Origin: Alphaproteobacteria bacterium
GTDB lineage: Bacteria; Pseudomonadota; Alphaproteobacteria; Rhodospirillales; Rhodospirillaceae
Assembly (NCBI GenBank): GCA_003246625.1
Contig: QJZR01000012.1
Coordinates: forward strand, 558,001 to 622,000
Length of the DNA: 64,000 nt
Direction: 5' to 3'
In this document: one piece after another, positions 11,265-24,117 of the stretch
Position numbering within the stretch: the stretch's first letter is position 1
Layout of the letters: every line of letters starts with the position of its first letter
Program-made: the position numbers and the translations under genes
Notes under the pieces: generated by a model
Database searches by the model: none
The model's input: the letters and a program-made list of their open reading frames with translations, nothing else
Told to the model about the DNA's origin: nothing

Positions 11265-12184
11265 CCGCCAAGCACGTCACCGTCCTGATGGGCGGCTTCT
11301 CCACCGAGCGCGACGTCAGCCTGACCAGCGGCAAGGCCTGCGCCGAGGCCCTGGCGAAGGCGGGGTACCGGGTGTCCACCCTGGACGTGCCGCGCGACGT
11401 GCGCGCCATCGTCGCGGGAATCGCGCCGGACACCGACGTGGTGTTCAACGCCCTGCACGGCCGCTTCGGCGAGGACGGCTGCATCCAGGGCATCCTCGAC
11501 ATCATGGAAATCCCCTACACCCATTCCGGCCGCCTCGCCTCGGCCCTGGCCATGGACAAGCCGATGGCCAAACACGTCTTCGCCGCCGCGGGCATTCCGG
11601 TGGCGCGCGACCTGCTGGCCGACCGCGAGACCCTGAACGCGGGTGACCCGATGCCGCGCCCCTATGTGGTGAAGCCCTTCAACGAGGGTTCCAGCGTCGG
11701 CGTGCGCATCGTCAAGCCTGGCGACAACCTGCCGCCCTACTCCGCCGAAACCTGGCCCTATGGCGGGGCGGCGATGGTCGAGGAATACATTCCGGGGCGC
11801 GAGGTCACCGTCGCGGTGCTCGGCGACCGGGCCCTGGGCGTCACCGAAATCCGCCCGGCGGAAGGCTTCTACGACTACGCGGCGAAGTACACCGAGGGCA
11901 AGGCGACGCACATCTGCCCCGCCCCCCTGCCGCCGGAGACCACGGCCCTGGTCATGGACCTGGCGGTGCGGGCGCACGCGGCGCTGGGCTGCCGGGGCGC
12001 CAGCCGCGCCGATTTCCGCATCGACGATGCCGACCCGCGCCGTCCGCGGGCGGTGATCCTCGAAGTCAACACCCAGCCCGGCATGACGCCGTTGTCCCTG
12101 GTTCCCGAACTCGCCCGCCACGCCGGGATCGGCTTCGAGGAACTGGTCTCCTGGATGGTGGAGAACGCGCAATGCGACGCCTGA
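11261..12184 (+). CDS. ddl: D-alanine:D-alanine ligase
   Basis: ATP-grasp ligase making D-Ala-D-Ala for MurF. It has 307 residues, like DdlB proteins found in dcw clusters. Visible signatures are HGRFGEDGCIQG near the N-terminus, NEGSSVGV in the ATP-grasp centre, and EVNTQPGMTPLSLVPE, which carries the metal-binding and D-Ala-binding residues. It overlaps murB by four bases and ftsQ by 13 bases. Confidence 0.96.
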
Positions 12185-13068
12185 CCCCCAGCCTTTCCGA
12201 CGCGCCGAAGAAACGCGCCGCCCCGGCCAAGGGCGGCAACGCCCGGCGCCAGGCCCGCGCCTGGCGGCGGCGGCTGGCGATGGCGGGCATGGCGGCGGCG
12301 GTGTCGGCGGGACTGGGGCTGGCGACGGTCGCCGCGATGTCGGACAAGCCCGCGCAACTGTGGCGCATGGCGACGGCCGAGACCCTGACCCTCACCGCGC
12401 GGGCGGGCCTGACGGTTTCCGATATCCAGGCGGTCGGCCGCCAGCGCACCGGCACCCAGGACATCCTGAAGGCGCTGGGGGTTTCGGCGTCGACGCCGAT
12501 CCTCGGCCTCGACCTGATGGACGCCAAGCGGCGCGTCGAATCCCTGCCCTGGGTGGCCAACGCCGAAATCGAACGCCGCCTGCCGCACACCCTGCGCGTG
12601 GTGATCACCGAACGGGTGCCGATCGCGATTTCCCAGGCCGACGACCGCTCGGTGCTGATCGACGCCAAGGGCACCGAAATCGTCGCGGTGTCGCGCCACG
12701 TCGCCGACCTGCCGATCGTCACCGGACGCGGCGCGGCGGAAAACTTCGCGGCCCTGCGCGCCGAACTGGCCAGGGTTCCGGCGCTGGCGGCGCGGGTCAA
12801 GGCGGCGGTGCGGGTGGGCGACCGCCGCTGGAACCTGAAGCTCGATTCGGTCGAAAACGGCATCGAGATCCGCCTGCCGGAAACCGGCAGCGCCGCCGCC
12901 TGGACGCAACTGGCCGAAATGGACGCGAAGCACCGCCTGCTGGCGCGCGACATCGCCCTGATCGACCTGCGTCTGCCCGACCGCGTGGTGGTCCGTCTGT
13001 CCAACGGCCGGACGATGCCGCCGCCCAACCTGGGCCCGACGCGCAACAGGGGAGGACAAAGCGCATGA
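12172..13068 (+). CDS. ftsQ: Cell division protein FtsQ
   Basis: Bitopic membrane protein of the divisome. It has 298 residues: a basic cytoplasmic tail (about 1-38, rich in Arg and Lys), one hydrophobic segment (about 39-55), then a periplasmic POTRA domain followed by the FtsQ beta domain with [13 protein letters not shown] 12172 is 13 bases inside the end of ddl and has GGTGGAG upstream. It overlaps ftsA by four bases, so ddl, ftsQ and ftsA are probably translationally coupled. Confidence 0.93.
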   Translation: MRRLTPSLSDAPKKRAAPAKGGNARRQARAWRRRLAMAGMAAAVSAGLGLATVAAMSDKPAQLWRMATAETLTLTARAGLTVSDIQAVGRQRTGTQDILKALGVSASTPILGLDLMDAKRRVESLPWVANAEIERRLPHTLRVVITERVPIAISQADDRSVLIDAKGTEIVAVSRHVADLPIVTGRGAAENFAALRAELARVPALAARVKAAVRVGDRRWNLKLDSVENGIEIRLPETGSAAAWTQLAEMDAKHRLLARDIALIDLRLPDRVVVRLSNGRTMPPPNLGPTRNRGGQSA

Positions 13069-14372
13069 CCGCCGCCGAACCCGCCCGCCGCGACATCGTC
13101 GCCGCGCTCGACATCGGCTCGACCAAGGTCACCTGCTTCATCGCCCAGGGCGAGGGAGCGGAAGGCATGCGCGTGCTGGGCATCGGCACCTATCGCTCCA
13201 CCGGTCTGAAGCACGGCGTGGTGGTCGACATGGACGCCACCGAAACCGCCGTCGGCAACGCGGTGGACGCCGCGGAACAGATGGCGGGCACCCGCATCGA
13301 ACGGGTGATCCTGGGGGTTTCCGGTTCGCAGATCCGCTCGCACCGGCTGAAGGCCGAGGTTTCGGTCGCCGGGCACGCCATCCAGGCGGCCGACGTCGCC
13401 GGAGTGATCGACAGCGCCTCGGCCGCGCTGCGCGCCGCCGAGGACAACGCCGGAACCGATTCGGTGCCGATCCACCGCATTCCGGTGGGCTTCGCGGTGG
13501 ACGGCGGCGCCGGGGTGAAGGACCCCACCGGCATGTTCGGCGAGACCCTGTCGGTGGACGTGCTGCTGGCCACCGCCGCGCCGGGACCGGTGCGCAACCT
13601 GGAAACCGCGATTTCCCGCTGCCACCTGGGCATCGAGTCCCTGGTGGTTTCGGCCTATGCCTCCGGCCTGTCCTGCCTGGTCGACGACGAACGCGACCTC
13701 GGCGTCACGGTGATCGACATGGGCGGCGGCACCACCTCGGTCGCGGTGTTCCTGGAAGGCTACGTGGTGCACGTGGGCGTGCTGCCGATCGGCGGCCAGC
13801 ACGTCACCAACGACATCGCGCGCGGACTTTCCACGCCGGTCGCCTCCGCCGAACGCCTGAAGACCCTGTACGGTCACGCCTTGCACGCCCCCACCGCCGA
13901 CCGCGAGCTTCTCGACGTGCCGCTGATCGGCGAGGACGAGGACGGCCAGGTCAACCAGGTGCCGCGCTCGATGCTGACCCAGATCATCCGGCCGCGCCTG
14001 GACGAGACCTTCGAACTGGTGCGCGCCCACCTGGAATCCGCCGGATTGTTCCACGCCGCCGGGCGCCGCGTCGTCTTGACCGGCGGCGCCAGCCAGATCA
14101 ACGGAGTGCGCGACGTCGCCACCGAAATCCTGCAACGCCAGGTGCGCCTGGGCCGTCCGCTCGGCCTGCGCGGCATGGCCGACGCCGCCGCCGGGCCGGG
14201 CTTCGCCGCCTGCGCCGGGCTGTTGCGCTACGGCATGATGAGCTTGCCGTTCGACCGCGGACTCGAACGGTACCGCAAATCGTCCGCATCCGGCGAGGCG
14301 GGGAAGCCCCGCGCCCCCCGCGCCGCCAGCCGTTTAGGGAGATTGGGACAATGGTTCAAACAGAACTTCTGA
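13065..14372 (+). CDS. ftsA: Cell division protein FtsA
   Basis: Actin-like ATPase that tethers FtsZ to the inner membrane. It has 435 residues. The phosphate-1 loop [12 protein letters not shown] is near the N-terminus. [14 protein letters not shown] is the phosphate-2 motif, and [13 protein letters not shown] is the adenosine motif. The protein ends in a short amphipathic segment ([12 protein letters not shown]), the expected membrane-targeting helix. The start follows AGGGGAGGA (13048-13056) and overlaps the ftsQ stop. Confidence 0.96.
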   Translation: MTAAEPARRDIVAALDIGSTKVTCFIAQGEGAEGMRVLGIGTYRSTGLKHGVVVDMDATETAVGNAVDAAEQMAGTRIERVILGVSGSQIRSHRLKAEVSVAGHAIQAADVAGVIDSASAALRAAEDNAGTDSVPIHRIPVGFAVDGGAGVKDPTGMFGETLSVDVLLATAAPGPVRNLETAISRCHLGIESLVVSAYASGLSCLVDDERDLGVTVIDMGGGTTSVAVFLEGYVVHVGVLPIGGQHVTNDIARGLSTPVASAERLKTLYGHALHAPTADRELLDVPLIGEDEDGQVNQVPRSMLTQIIRPRLDETFELVRAHLESAGLFHAAGRRVVLTGGASQINGVRDVATEILQRQVRLGRPLGLRGMADAAAGPGFAACAGLLRYGMMSLPFDRGLERYRKSSASGEAGKPRAPRAASRLGRLGQWFKQNF

Positions 14373-14500
14373 AGCCGCAGAACGCGCCTTCGGCCGATCC
14401 CGAAGGGCGGACGCGCGACGAACCGATCGACGGCGCGAAGCCGTTAGCTGACTTTTCACCTTCTGATTTGTATGCTTCGAACATTGCAGCGGAGACCACC
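14373..14500 (+). promoter_or_regulatory. ftsA-ftsZ intergenic leader, likely carrying an ftsZ promoter
   Basis: This is the only sizeable gap inside the dcw cluster. Its second half (about 14445-14490) turns A+T-rich in an otherwise very GC-rich region, and its codon pattern there (tta, ttt, tca, cct, tct, ttg, tat) is unlike coding DNA of this genome. That suggests a promoter. I could not pick a convincing -35/-10 pair. The reading frame of ftsZ happens to be open through it. Confidence 0.45.
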
Positions 14501-16024
14501 ATGGCGATCAACCTCGGACTGCCCCAACAGGGTGAAACCCCCTTGTTGAAACCCCGGATTCTCGTGATCGGCGTCGGCGGTGCCGGCGGCAACGCGGTCA
14601 ACAACATGATCCAGTCGGACCTGGAAGGCGTCGACTTCCTGGTCACCAACACCGACGCGCAGGCGCTCTCCTCGTCGAAGAGCCCGCGCACCATCCAGCT
14701 CGGCACCGCGGTGACGCAGGGCCTGGGCGCCGGAGCGCGTCCCGACGTCGGCCGCCGCGCCGCCGAGGAAAGCCTGGAAGAGATCATCAAGGAAATCCAG
14801 GGCACCAACATGGCCTTCATCACCGCGGGCATGGGCGGCGGCACCGGCACCGGCGCCGCGCCGGTGATCGCCTCGGCCGCGCGGGAACTGGGCATCCTGA
14901 CGGTGGGCGTGGTCACCAAGCCCTTCGACTTCGAAGGCATCCACCGCCGCCGCCTGGCGGAAAAGGGGATCGAGGAACTCTCGCAGTTCGTCGACACCCT
15001 GCTGGTCATCCCCAACCAGAACCTGTTCCGGGTAGCCACCGAAAAGACCACCTTCGCCGACGCCTTCAAGATGGCCGACGACGTGCTGCACTCGGGCGTG
15101 CGCAGCGTCACCGACCTGATGATCATGCCCGGCCTGATCAACCTGGACTTCGCCGACGTGCGCACCGTGATGAACGGCATGGGCAAGGCGATGATGGGTA
15201 CCGGCGAGGCCGAGGGCGACGACCGCGGCGTGCGCGCCGCCGAACTGGCGATCGCCAATCCGCTGCTCGACGACACCTCGATGGCGGGGGCGAAGGGCGT
15301 CCTGATCAACATCACCGGCGGCCCCGACCTCGGCCTCTACGAGGTGGACGAGGCGGCCAACCGCATCCGTTCGGAAGTCGACGAGGACGCCAACATCATC
15401 TTCGGTTCCTGCTTCGACGAACGCCTGACCGGCAAGATCCGCGTCTCGGTGGTGGCCACCGGCATCGGCGGCGCCGCCGCGATGCGTCCGGCCGAACCGG
15501 CGCAGATTGCCTCCACCCTGGCGGTGCCCGCCGCGCCCGCGCCGCTGCCGCCCACCCCGCCCTCCGGCGGGCCGAAGGGCCCGGCGCCGGAAAAGGCGGA
15601 AGCCGCCTTCGATCCGCTCGGCCTGTCGCTGTTCGACCGCCCGGCCCCCACCCCGGCGCCCGCCCCGGTCGAGCAACTGGACGCCTTCATCCCCACCGCG
15701 CCGGTGGCGCCCGAAGATGTCGCCCCGGTCGAGCCGCCGAAGGCCGCCGCGCCGGTCGAGGAAGAACCGCACCTTGAGGTCGAACCCAAGATCGATCCCG
15801 TGCCCGAGGCCGACAACGTAGTCCGTCCGGCCCGCCGCTGGGCCTTCTGGGGCAACGCCGAAAAGGCAGACGAGCCGCAGGCCGCCGCCGCGCCGAAGCA
15901 CGCCGACGCGGCGCCGGTGCAGGAGCGCCTGAACCTCGACGCGGGCGAACGCGCCACCCTGTCGGTGTCGCTCGATCCGCAGATCGACAACATCCCGGCC
16001 TTCCTGCGCCGCCAGGCCAACTGA
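14501..16024 (+). CDS. ftsZ: Cell division protein FtsZ
   Basis: Tubulin-like GTPase that forms the Z ring. It has 507 residues from ATG 14501. The GTPase domain starts with [15 protein letters not shown] and includes the tubulin signature [13 protein letters not shown]. It is followed by a long Pro/Ala-rich, presumably disordered linker (about residues 335-485), as is usual in alphaproteobacteria, and ends with the conserved tail [12 protein letters not shown] that binds FtsA and other partners. ATG 14501 has GGAG seven bases upstream and gives the canonical N-terminus. An alternative in-frame ATG at 14351 inside ftsA also has a good ribosome binding site and would add 50 residues. Confidence 0.96.
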   Translation: MAINLGLPQQGETPLLKPRILVIGVGGAGGNAVNNMIQSDLEGVDFLVTNTDAQALSSSKSPRTIQLGTAVTQGLGAGARPDVGRRAAEESLEEIIKEIQGTNMAFITAGMGGGTGTGAAPVIASAARELGILTVGVVTKPFDFEGIHRRRLAEKGIEELSQFVDTLLVIPNQNLFRVATEKTTFADAFKMADDVLHSGVRSVTDLMIMPGLINLDFADVRTVMNGMGKAMMGTGEAEGDDRGVRAAELAIANPLLDDTSMAGAKGVLINITGGPDLGLYEVDEAANRIRSEVDEDANIIFGSCFDERLTGKIRVSVVATGIGGAAAMRPAEPAQIASTLAVPAAPAPLPPTPPSGGPKGPAPEKAEAAFDPLGLSLFDRPAPTPAPAPVEQLDAFIPTAPVAPEDVAPVEPPKAAAPVEEEPHLEVEPKIDPVPEADNVVRPARRWAFWGNAEKADEPQAAAAPKHADAAPVQERLNLDAGERATLSVSLDPQIDNIPAFLRRQAN

Positions 16025-16033
16025 CAGCCAGAC

Positions 16034-16064
16034 TCCGCCGCCGGTTCCGACGACCGGCGGCGGA
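16034..16064 (+). terminator. Hairpin after ftsZ
   Basis: A perfect 12-base-pair stem (tccgccgccggt / accggcggcgga) with a 7-base loop starts ten bases after the ftsZ stop. It is followed by atgttt, only a weak T run, so termination may be partial or Rho-assisted. Confidence 0.6.
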
Positions 16065-16106
16065 ATGTTTCAGCACACCGCATCTAGAACGCGACGCCGC
16101 ACAGAA

Positions 16107-16119
16107 CCACTATATGTGG
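16107..16119. promoter_or_regulatory. 13-base palindrome upstream of lpxC
   Basis: The sequence ccactatatgtgg is a 6+1+6 inverted repeat with an A+T core. Its outline resembles NrdR-type boxes, but it is not flanked by a ribonucleotide reductase gene and only one copy is seen. The role is unknown. Confidence 0.3.
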
Positions 16120-16209
16120 CGCCAAGCGTCCTCGGAGTCGCCCACCGAGCGACTGTGAACCTCTTCACATATCCCGATGATTCGACAGGGTTTTTCCCGG
16201 TTTCACGGT

Positions 16210-16228
16210 GTAACAATCGGTAACAATC
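16210..16228. repeat. Two direct repeats of gtaacaatc, 10-base period, upstream of lpxC
   Basis: The 9-mer gtaacaatc occurs at 16210 and again at 16220, one helical turn apart. Tandem half-sites with this spacing are typical of OmpR-family response-regulator sites. That assignment is inference; the sequence shows only the repeat. Confidence 0.4.
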
Positions 16229-16408
16229 ATTGATTTGAGGGCGTGACGCCATGGGGGTACAAACCTCATGGTTCCAAGAAAGGGCGCGAACGGCCCCTCG
16301 CCCAGGGTTTGGAACCCTCGCGGCCACATCGACGGCGCATTTTGTTTCAGTCGCGCCGGTGACCGCCCGGAAGGGCCGGTTGTCTCTTGCGATTTGTGGA
16401 ATAGCGCC

Positions 16409-17410
16409 ATGTTCGATGCCACGCACTCCTCCGAAGCTCCGGCCGGCAACCGCGAAACGGGCCGGGCCGTCGAGTTCAAACAAAAGACCCTGAAGTCCGC
16501 CATCGGCTGCTCCGGCATCGGCCTGCATTCCGGCAAGAAGATCACCATGACCCTGAAACCCGCGCCGATCGGCACCGGCGTGGTGTTCAACCGCATCGAC
16601 GCGGCCCCCGGCTGCGACCCCCTGATCCCGGCGCGTTTCGACGCGGTGGTCGACACCCGCCTGTGCACCTGCGTCGGCAACGCCGCGGGCCTGTCCGTCG
16701 GCACCATCGAGCACCTGATGTCGGCGATCGCCGGCATGGGCATCGACAACCTGACCGTCGACATCGACGGCCCGGAAGTGCCGGTGATGGACGGCTCCGC
16801 CGCGCCGTTCGTCTTCCTGATCGAATGCGCGGGCGTGGTCGAACAGGATGCGCCGCGCCGCGCCATCAAGATTCTGCAGCCGGTCAGCCTGGCCGAGGGC
16901 GGCATCATGGCCCGCCTCGACCCCGCCGACGACGATTTCTCGATCTCCTTCGAAATCGCCTTCGACAACCCGCTGATCGGCCGCCAGCGCCTGGACGTGA
17001 CCTTCCCGCTGACCGAATCCCCCGCCTCCGGCCCCTACCGCGCCGAGGTTTCCTCGGCCCGCACCTTCGGCCTCCTCGAAGACGTGGAGCGCCTGAACAA
17101 GATGGGCCTGGCCCTCGGCGGTTCGCTGGAGAACGCGGTGGTGATCAGCGGCAACAAGGTCCTGAACGAGGACGGCCTGCGTTTCGTCGACGAATGCGTC
17201 CGTCACAAGACCCTGGACGCCCTGGGCGACCTCTACCTCGCCGGGGCACCGATCATCGGCCGCTTCACCGGCGTGAAGTCGGGGCATGCCCATTCCAACC
17301 AGTTGCTGCGCGCCCTCTTCGCCAACCCCGCCGCCTGGTGCTGGGTGGAGCTGGACGACCACCGCGCGGCGGTCGCCGCCGATTGGCGCACGGAAGCGAT
17401 TTCCGCCTGA
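16409..17410 (+). CDS. lpxC: UDP-3-O-acyl-N-acetylglucosamine deacetylase LpxC
   Basis: Zinc hydrolase for the committed step of lipid A synthesis, in the cytoplasm. It has 333 residues from ATG 16409. Zinc-ligand and catalytic motifs are visible: [28 protein letters not shown] and GHAHSNQLL. The start was chosen because the family-typical region ([18 protein letters not shown]) begins about 27 residues later, while the upstream extension (from 16268) is basic and unconserved in appearance. A weak tgtgga lies upstream. It follows ftsZ, as in many proteobacteria, and is followed by a strong terminator. Confidence 0.95.
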   Translation: MFDATHSSEAPAGNRETGRAVEFKQKTLKSAIGCSGIGLHSGKKITMTLKPAPIGTGVVFNRIDAAPGCDPLIPARFDAVVDTRLCTCVGNAAGLSVGTIEHLMSAIAGMGIDNLTVDIDGPEVPVMDGSAAPFVFLIECAGVVEQDAPRRAIKILQPVSLAEGGIMARLDPADDDFSISFEIAFDNPLIGRQRLDVTFPLTESPASGPYRAEVSSARTFGLLEDVERLNKMGLALGGSLENAVVISGNKVLNEDGLRFVDECVRHKTLDALGDLYLAGAPIIGRFTGVKSGHAHSNQLLRALFANPAAWCWVELDDHRAAVAADWRTEAISA

Positions 17411-17433
17411 TTTACCGGGCGTTGCGAACCACG

Positions 17434-17467
17434 AAGCGGGAGGCTGACAAAGCCTCCCGCTTTGCTT
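17434..17467 (+). terminator. Rho-independent terminator after lpxC
   Basis: A 12-base-pair perfect stem (aagcgggaggct / agcctcccgctt) with loop gacaa is followed by tttgcttta. It lies 23 bases after the lpxC stop and separates the dcw-lpxC transcript from bamD. Confidence 0.9.
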
Positions 17468-17513
17468 TATAGTCCACTGACTTCCCGCGCGTCCGCCAAA
17501 GGATATTTCCGCC

Positions 17514-18365
17514 GTGCTTCGCCCCTCGCCCCTGTTCCGCGCCGCCGCCCGGCGGCGCCTTCTGCCCGTCGCCCTGGCCGCGGCCTTCGTCCTGTCCGGC
17601 TGCGCCGGCGACGATAAGAAGGACGACTACGTGGAAAAGCCGATCGCCACGCTCTACGACAACGCGATGGGCATGATGGCGGAGAAGGAATACAAGTCCG
17701 CTGCCAAGGCCTTCGAGGAAGTGGAGCGGCAGCATCCCTACTCCACCTGGGCGGTGAAGGCGCAGTTGATGGCGGCCTACGCCTATTACCAGGCGGGCAA
17801 GTTCGACGACGCCATCGTCGCCGCCGACCGCTTCATCGAGCTCTATCCCGCCAACGCCGACGTTTCCTATGCCTATTACCTGCGCGCGCTTTGCTACTAC
17901 GAACAGATCAGCGACGTCGCCCGCGACCAGAAGATGACCCTGCTCGCCCGCGATTCGCTGGGGGAAGTGGTGAAACGCTTCCCGGAAAGCGAATACGCCC
18001 GCGACGCGCGCCTGAAGATCGACCTCACCAACGATCACCTGGCGGGCAAGGAAATGGAAATCGGGCGCTATTACCTGAAGCGCGGCTTCTGGCTGTCGGC
18101 GATCAACCGCTTCCAGAACGTCGCCGAGAAGTACCAGACCACCACCCACGCGCCCGAGGCCCTCTACCGCCTGACCGAAACCTACATCCGCATCGGCCTG
18201 ACCGAGGAAGCGAAGAAATCGGCGGCGGTGCTGGGGTACAACTATCCCGGCTCCGATTGGTACGTGATGGCCTATCGCCTGGTCGAGCCCAATTCCCCCG
18301 CCCCCGAGCCCAAGCCCGAAAAGAAGACCTGGACGCAGCGGGCGATGGATATTTCGCCGTTCTGA
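17514..18365 (+). CDS. bamD: Outer-membrane assembly lipoprotein BamD
   Basis: Periplasm-facing lipoprotein of the BAM complex, which inserts beta-barrel proteins into the outer membrane. It has 283 residues from a GTG start with aaagga upstream. A signal peptide ends in the lipobox LSGC (about residues 22-25). Five TPR-like repeats follow, for example YDNAMGMMAEKEYKSAAKAF and YYQAGKFDDAIVAADRFIEL. It sits between lpxC and recN, the usual alphaproteobacterial order. Confidence 0.94.
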   Translation: MLRPSPLFRAAARRRLLPVALAAAFVLSGCAGDDKKDDYVEKPIATLYDNAMGMMAEKEYKSAAKAFEEVERQHPYSTWAVKAQLMAAYAYYQAGKFDDAIVAADRFIELYPANADVSYAYYLRALCYYEQISDVARDQKMTLLARDSLGEVVKRFPESEYARDARLKIDLTNDHLAGKEMEIGRYYLKRGFWLSAINRFQNVAEKYQTTTHAPEALYRLTETYIRIGLTEEAKKSAAVLGYNYPGSDWYVMAYRLVEPNSPAPEPKPEKKTWTQRAMDISPF

Positions 18366-18399
18366 TCCGGTAACCGGCAATCCGGGGGAGAGGCCATCC

Positions 18400-22148
<3,749 letters not shown>

Positions 22149-22438
22149 GCCTTTTTCCCTTCCGCCGACGGTTTGCCGTCCAACCCCTATGGGTCGGACG
22201 AACGAACCGCCTTCACTTGCCTGTCAGCAATGGAAAACCATTTTCCCATGACAAAGACAACATAGAACGCGTCCAATTTTACCGGTATCGAAACAATTGA
22301 AATAATTCGTTATTGAAAGATTGAGAAACAAAACGTGAGAATCTTATCTGTTCCATAATCGTCCGCGTTCTGCAAATCTTCGTCGCTCGAAGTCACCGGC
22401 ATGACCGGGGAAGTCATGCCAGAGCGAGGGGAACGACG
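22149..22438 (+). promoter_or_regulatory. A+T-rich upstream region of the CoA-transferase gene
   Basis: 290 bases. The segment from about 22250 to 22370 is strikingly A+T-rich for this genome (runs such as aacaattgaaataattcg), consistent with a promoter and protein-binding region. Near its 3' end lies an inverted repeat ggcatgac / gtcatgcc with a 7-base spacer (22398-22420), about 20 bases before the start codon. No gene seen. Confidence 0.5.
22398..22420. promoter_or_regulatory. Inverted repeat upstream of the CoA-transferase start
   Basis: Two 8-base arms, ggcatgac and gtcatgcc, with spacer cggggaa. Its position 19 bases before the start codon would suit a repressor operator or an mRNA hairpin affecting translation. 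The binding factor is unknown. Confidence 0.4.
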
Positions 22439-24004
22439 ATGAAGAACAAGGTGATCACCGCGGCGCAAGCCGCCGCCCTGATCCAGGACGGACAAACCGT
22501 GGCCACCGGCGGGTTCGTGGGGATCGGCTTTGCCGAGAACCTGGCCGTGGCGCTGGAAAAGCGTTTTCTCGAAACCGGCGCGCCGCGCGACCTGACCCTG
22601 GTTTTCGCCGCGGGTCAGGGCGACGGCGCGGACCGCGGCCTCAACCACCTGGCGCACGAAGGTCTGCTCGACCGCGTCGTCGGCGGCCACTGGGGCCTGG
22701 AGCCGAAGCTCCAGCGGCTGGCGGTGGAGAACAAGATCGAGGCCTATAACCTGCCGCAGGGCGTCATCTCGCACATGTTCCGCGACATCGCGGCGAAGAA
22801 GCCGGGCACCCTGACCCACGTCGGCCTCGGCACCTTCGTCGATCCGCGCAACGGCGGCGGCCGGATCAACCCGCGCACCACCCAGGATCTGGTGCGGCTG
22901 ATGGAAATCGACGGCCAGGAATTCCTGTTCTACAAGGGCTTTCCGATCCACGTGGCGATCCTGCGCGGCACCACCGCCGACCCGGACGGCAACGTCAGCT
23001 TCGAAAAGGAAGCGCTGACCACCGAGACCCAGGCGATCGCCATGGCCGTCCACAATTCCGGCGGCATCGTCATCGTCCAGGTGGAACGCCTGGCCGAACG
23101 CGGCGCGCTGCACCCCAAGCTGGTCAAGCTGCCGAGCATCCTGGTCGACCACGTGGTGGTGGCGGAAAAGCCGGAATACCAGCAGCAGAGCTTCATCGAG
23201 CCCTACAACCCGGCGTTTTCGGGCGAGTTGCGGGTGCCGATGACGGCAATCGCGGCGATGCCCCTGACCGAACGCAAGGTAATCGCCCGGCGCGCCGCGC
23301 TGGAGCTGGTTCCCGGCGCGGTGGTCAACCTGGGCATCGGCATGCCCGAGGGCGTCGCCACGGTGGCGGCGGAGGAAGGCTGCGGCGACCTGATGACGCT
23401 GACCGCCGAGCCCGGCGTGATCGGCGGCATTCCGGCGGGCAGCCTGAACTTCGGTGCGGCGACCAACGCGCACGCGATCATCGACCAGCCCAGCCAGTTC
23501 GACTTCTACGACGGCGGCGGGCTGGACATCGCCTTCCTCGGCCTGGCGCAGGCCGACGCGCGGGGCAACGTCAACGTCAGCCGCTTCGGGCCGCGCCTGG
23601 CCGGCGCGGGCGGCTTCATCAACATCTCGCAGAACGCGAAGAAGGTGGTGTTCCTGGGCACCCTGGCGGCGGGCAAGCCGCGCTATGCCATCGGCGACGG
23701 CAAGATCGAAATCTCCGACGACGCGGGCGAGGCGAAGTTCCTGGAACGGGTGGAACAGACCACCTTCAGCGGCATTCACGCCGCGGCGGGCGGGCGAGCG
23801 GTGCTCTATATCACCGAACGCTGCGTCTTCGAACTGACCAAGGACGGACTGGTGCTGACCGAAATCGCGCCGGGGCTGGACCTGGAACGCGACATCCTGG
23901 CGAAGATGGCCTTCCGCCCCCTGATGCCGGAAGCGCCGAAGACCATGGATGCCCGCATCTTCACCGACCACAAGATGGGCCTGCGCCACGACATCCTGCG
24001 CTGA
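22439..24004 (+). CDS. Fused acyl-CoA:acetate/propionate CoA-transferase
   Basis: Family I CoA-transferase with alpha and beta halves fused in 521 residues, the arrangement of propionate CoA-transferase (Pct) and YdiF. The N-terminal half has the glycine-rich [12 protein letters not shown]. The catalytic glutamate is E324 in TAEPGVIGG, matching the position known for clostridial Pct. It moves CoA between short-chain acyl-CoA and acetate or similar acids. It is a stand-alone gene with its own A+T-rich upstream region and a terminator hairpin after it, so it is probably separately regulated. The exact substrate (acetate, propionate, butyrate, 3-hydroxybutyrate) cannot be told. Confidence 0.88.
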   Translation: MKNKVITAAQAAALIQDGQTVATGGFVGIGFAENLAVALEKRFLETGAPRDLTLVFAAGQGDGADRGLNHLAHEGLLDRVVGGHWGLEPKLQRLAVENKIEAYNLPQGVISHMFRDIAAKKPGTLTHVGLGTFVDPRNGGGRINPRTTQDLVRLMEIDGQEFLFYKGFPIHVAILRGTTADPDGNVSFEKEALTTETQAIAMAVHNSGGIVIVQVERLAERGALHPKLVKLPSILVDHVVVAEKPEYQQQSFIEPYNPAFSGELRVPMTAIAAMPLTERKVIARRAALELVPGAVVNLGIGMPEGVATVAAEEGCGDLMTLTAEPGVIGGIPAGSLNFGAATNAHAIIDQPSQFDFYDGGGLDIAFLGLAQADARGNVNVSRFGPRLAGAGGFINISQNAKKVVFLGTLAAGKPRYAIGDGKIEISDDAGEAKFLERVEQTTFSGIHAAAGGRAVLYITERCVFELTKDGLVLTEIAPGLDLERDILAKMAFRPLMPEAPKTMDARIFTDHKMGLRHDILR

Positions 24005-24067
24005 CCCCGGATTGCCCGACGCCGTTCCGTGGGGGAACTGTCTCGCCCCCCACGCACGGCGGCCCCT

Positions 24068-24098
24068 GGCGGCGCGACACCCCCCCTGTCGCGCCGCC
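24068..24098. terminator. Hairpin between convergent CoA-transferase and aminopeptidase genes
   Basis: Perfect 12-base-pair stem ggcggcgcgaca / tgtcgcgccgcc with a loop of seven C, followed on the plus strand by attcttcc. It serves the plus-strand gene and possibly the minus-strand gene pepP, which ends 20 bases downstream. Confidence 0.65.
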
Positions 24099-24117
24099 AT
24101 TCTTCCATGGGGCGGAA

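Larger units (their letters stand above)
16025..16408 (+). promoter_or_regulatory. ftsZ-lpxC intergenic region, probable lpxC promoter region
   Basis: 384 bases without a credible gene. Contents: the ftsZ hairpin; a 13-base palindrome ccactatatgtgg (16107-16119); a relatively A+T-rich tract (about 16160-16235); and two copies of gtaacaatc spaced exactly ten bases apart (16210-16218 and 16220-16228). The reading frame of lpxC is open back to 16268, but the extra residues look unlike LpxC. I did not find a convincing sigma-70 -35/-10 pair. Confidence 0.5.

Noticed and set aside
16268-16408. N-terminal extension of LpxC from an upstream ATG
   Set aside because: The added 47 residues do not resemble LpxC and cover the presumed promoter region.
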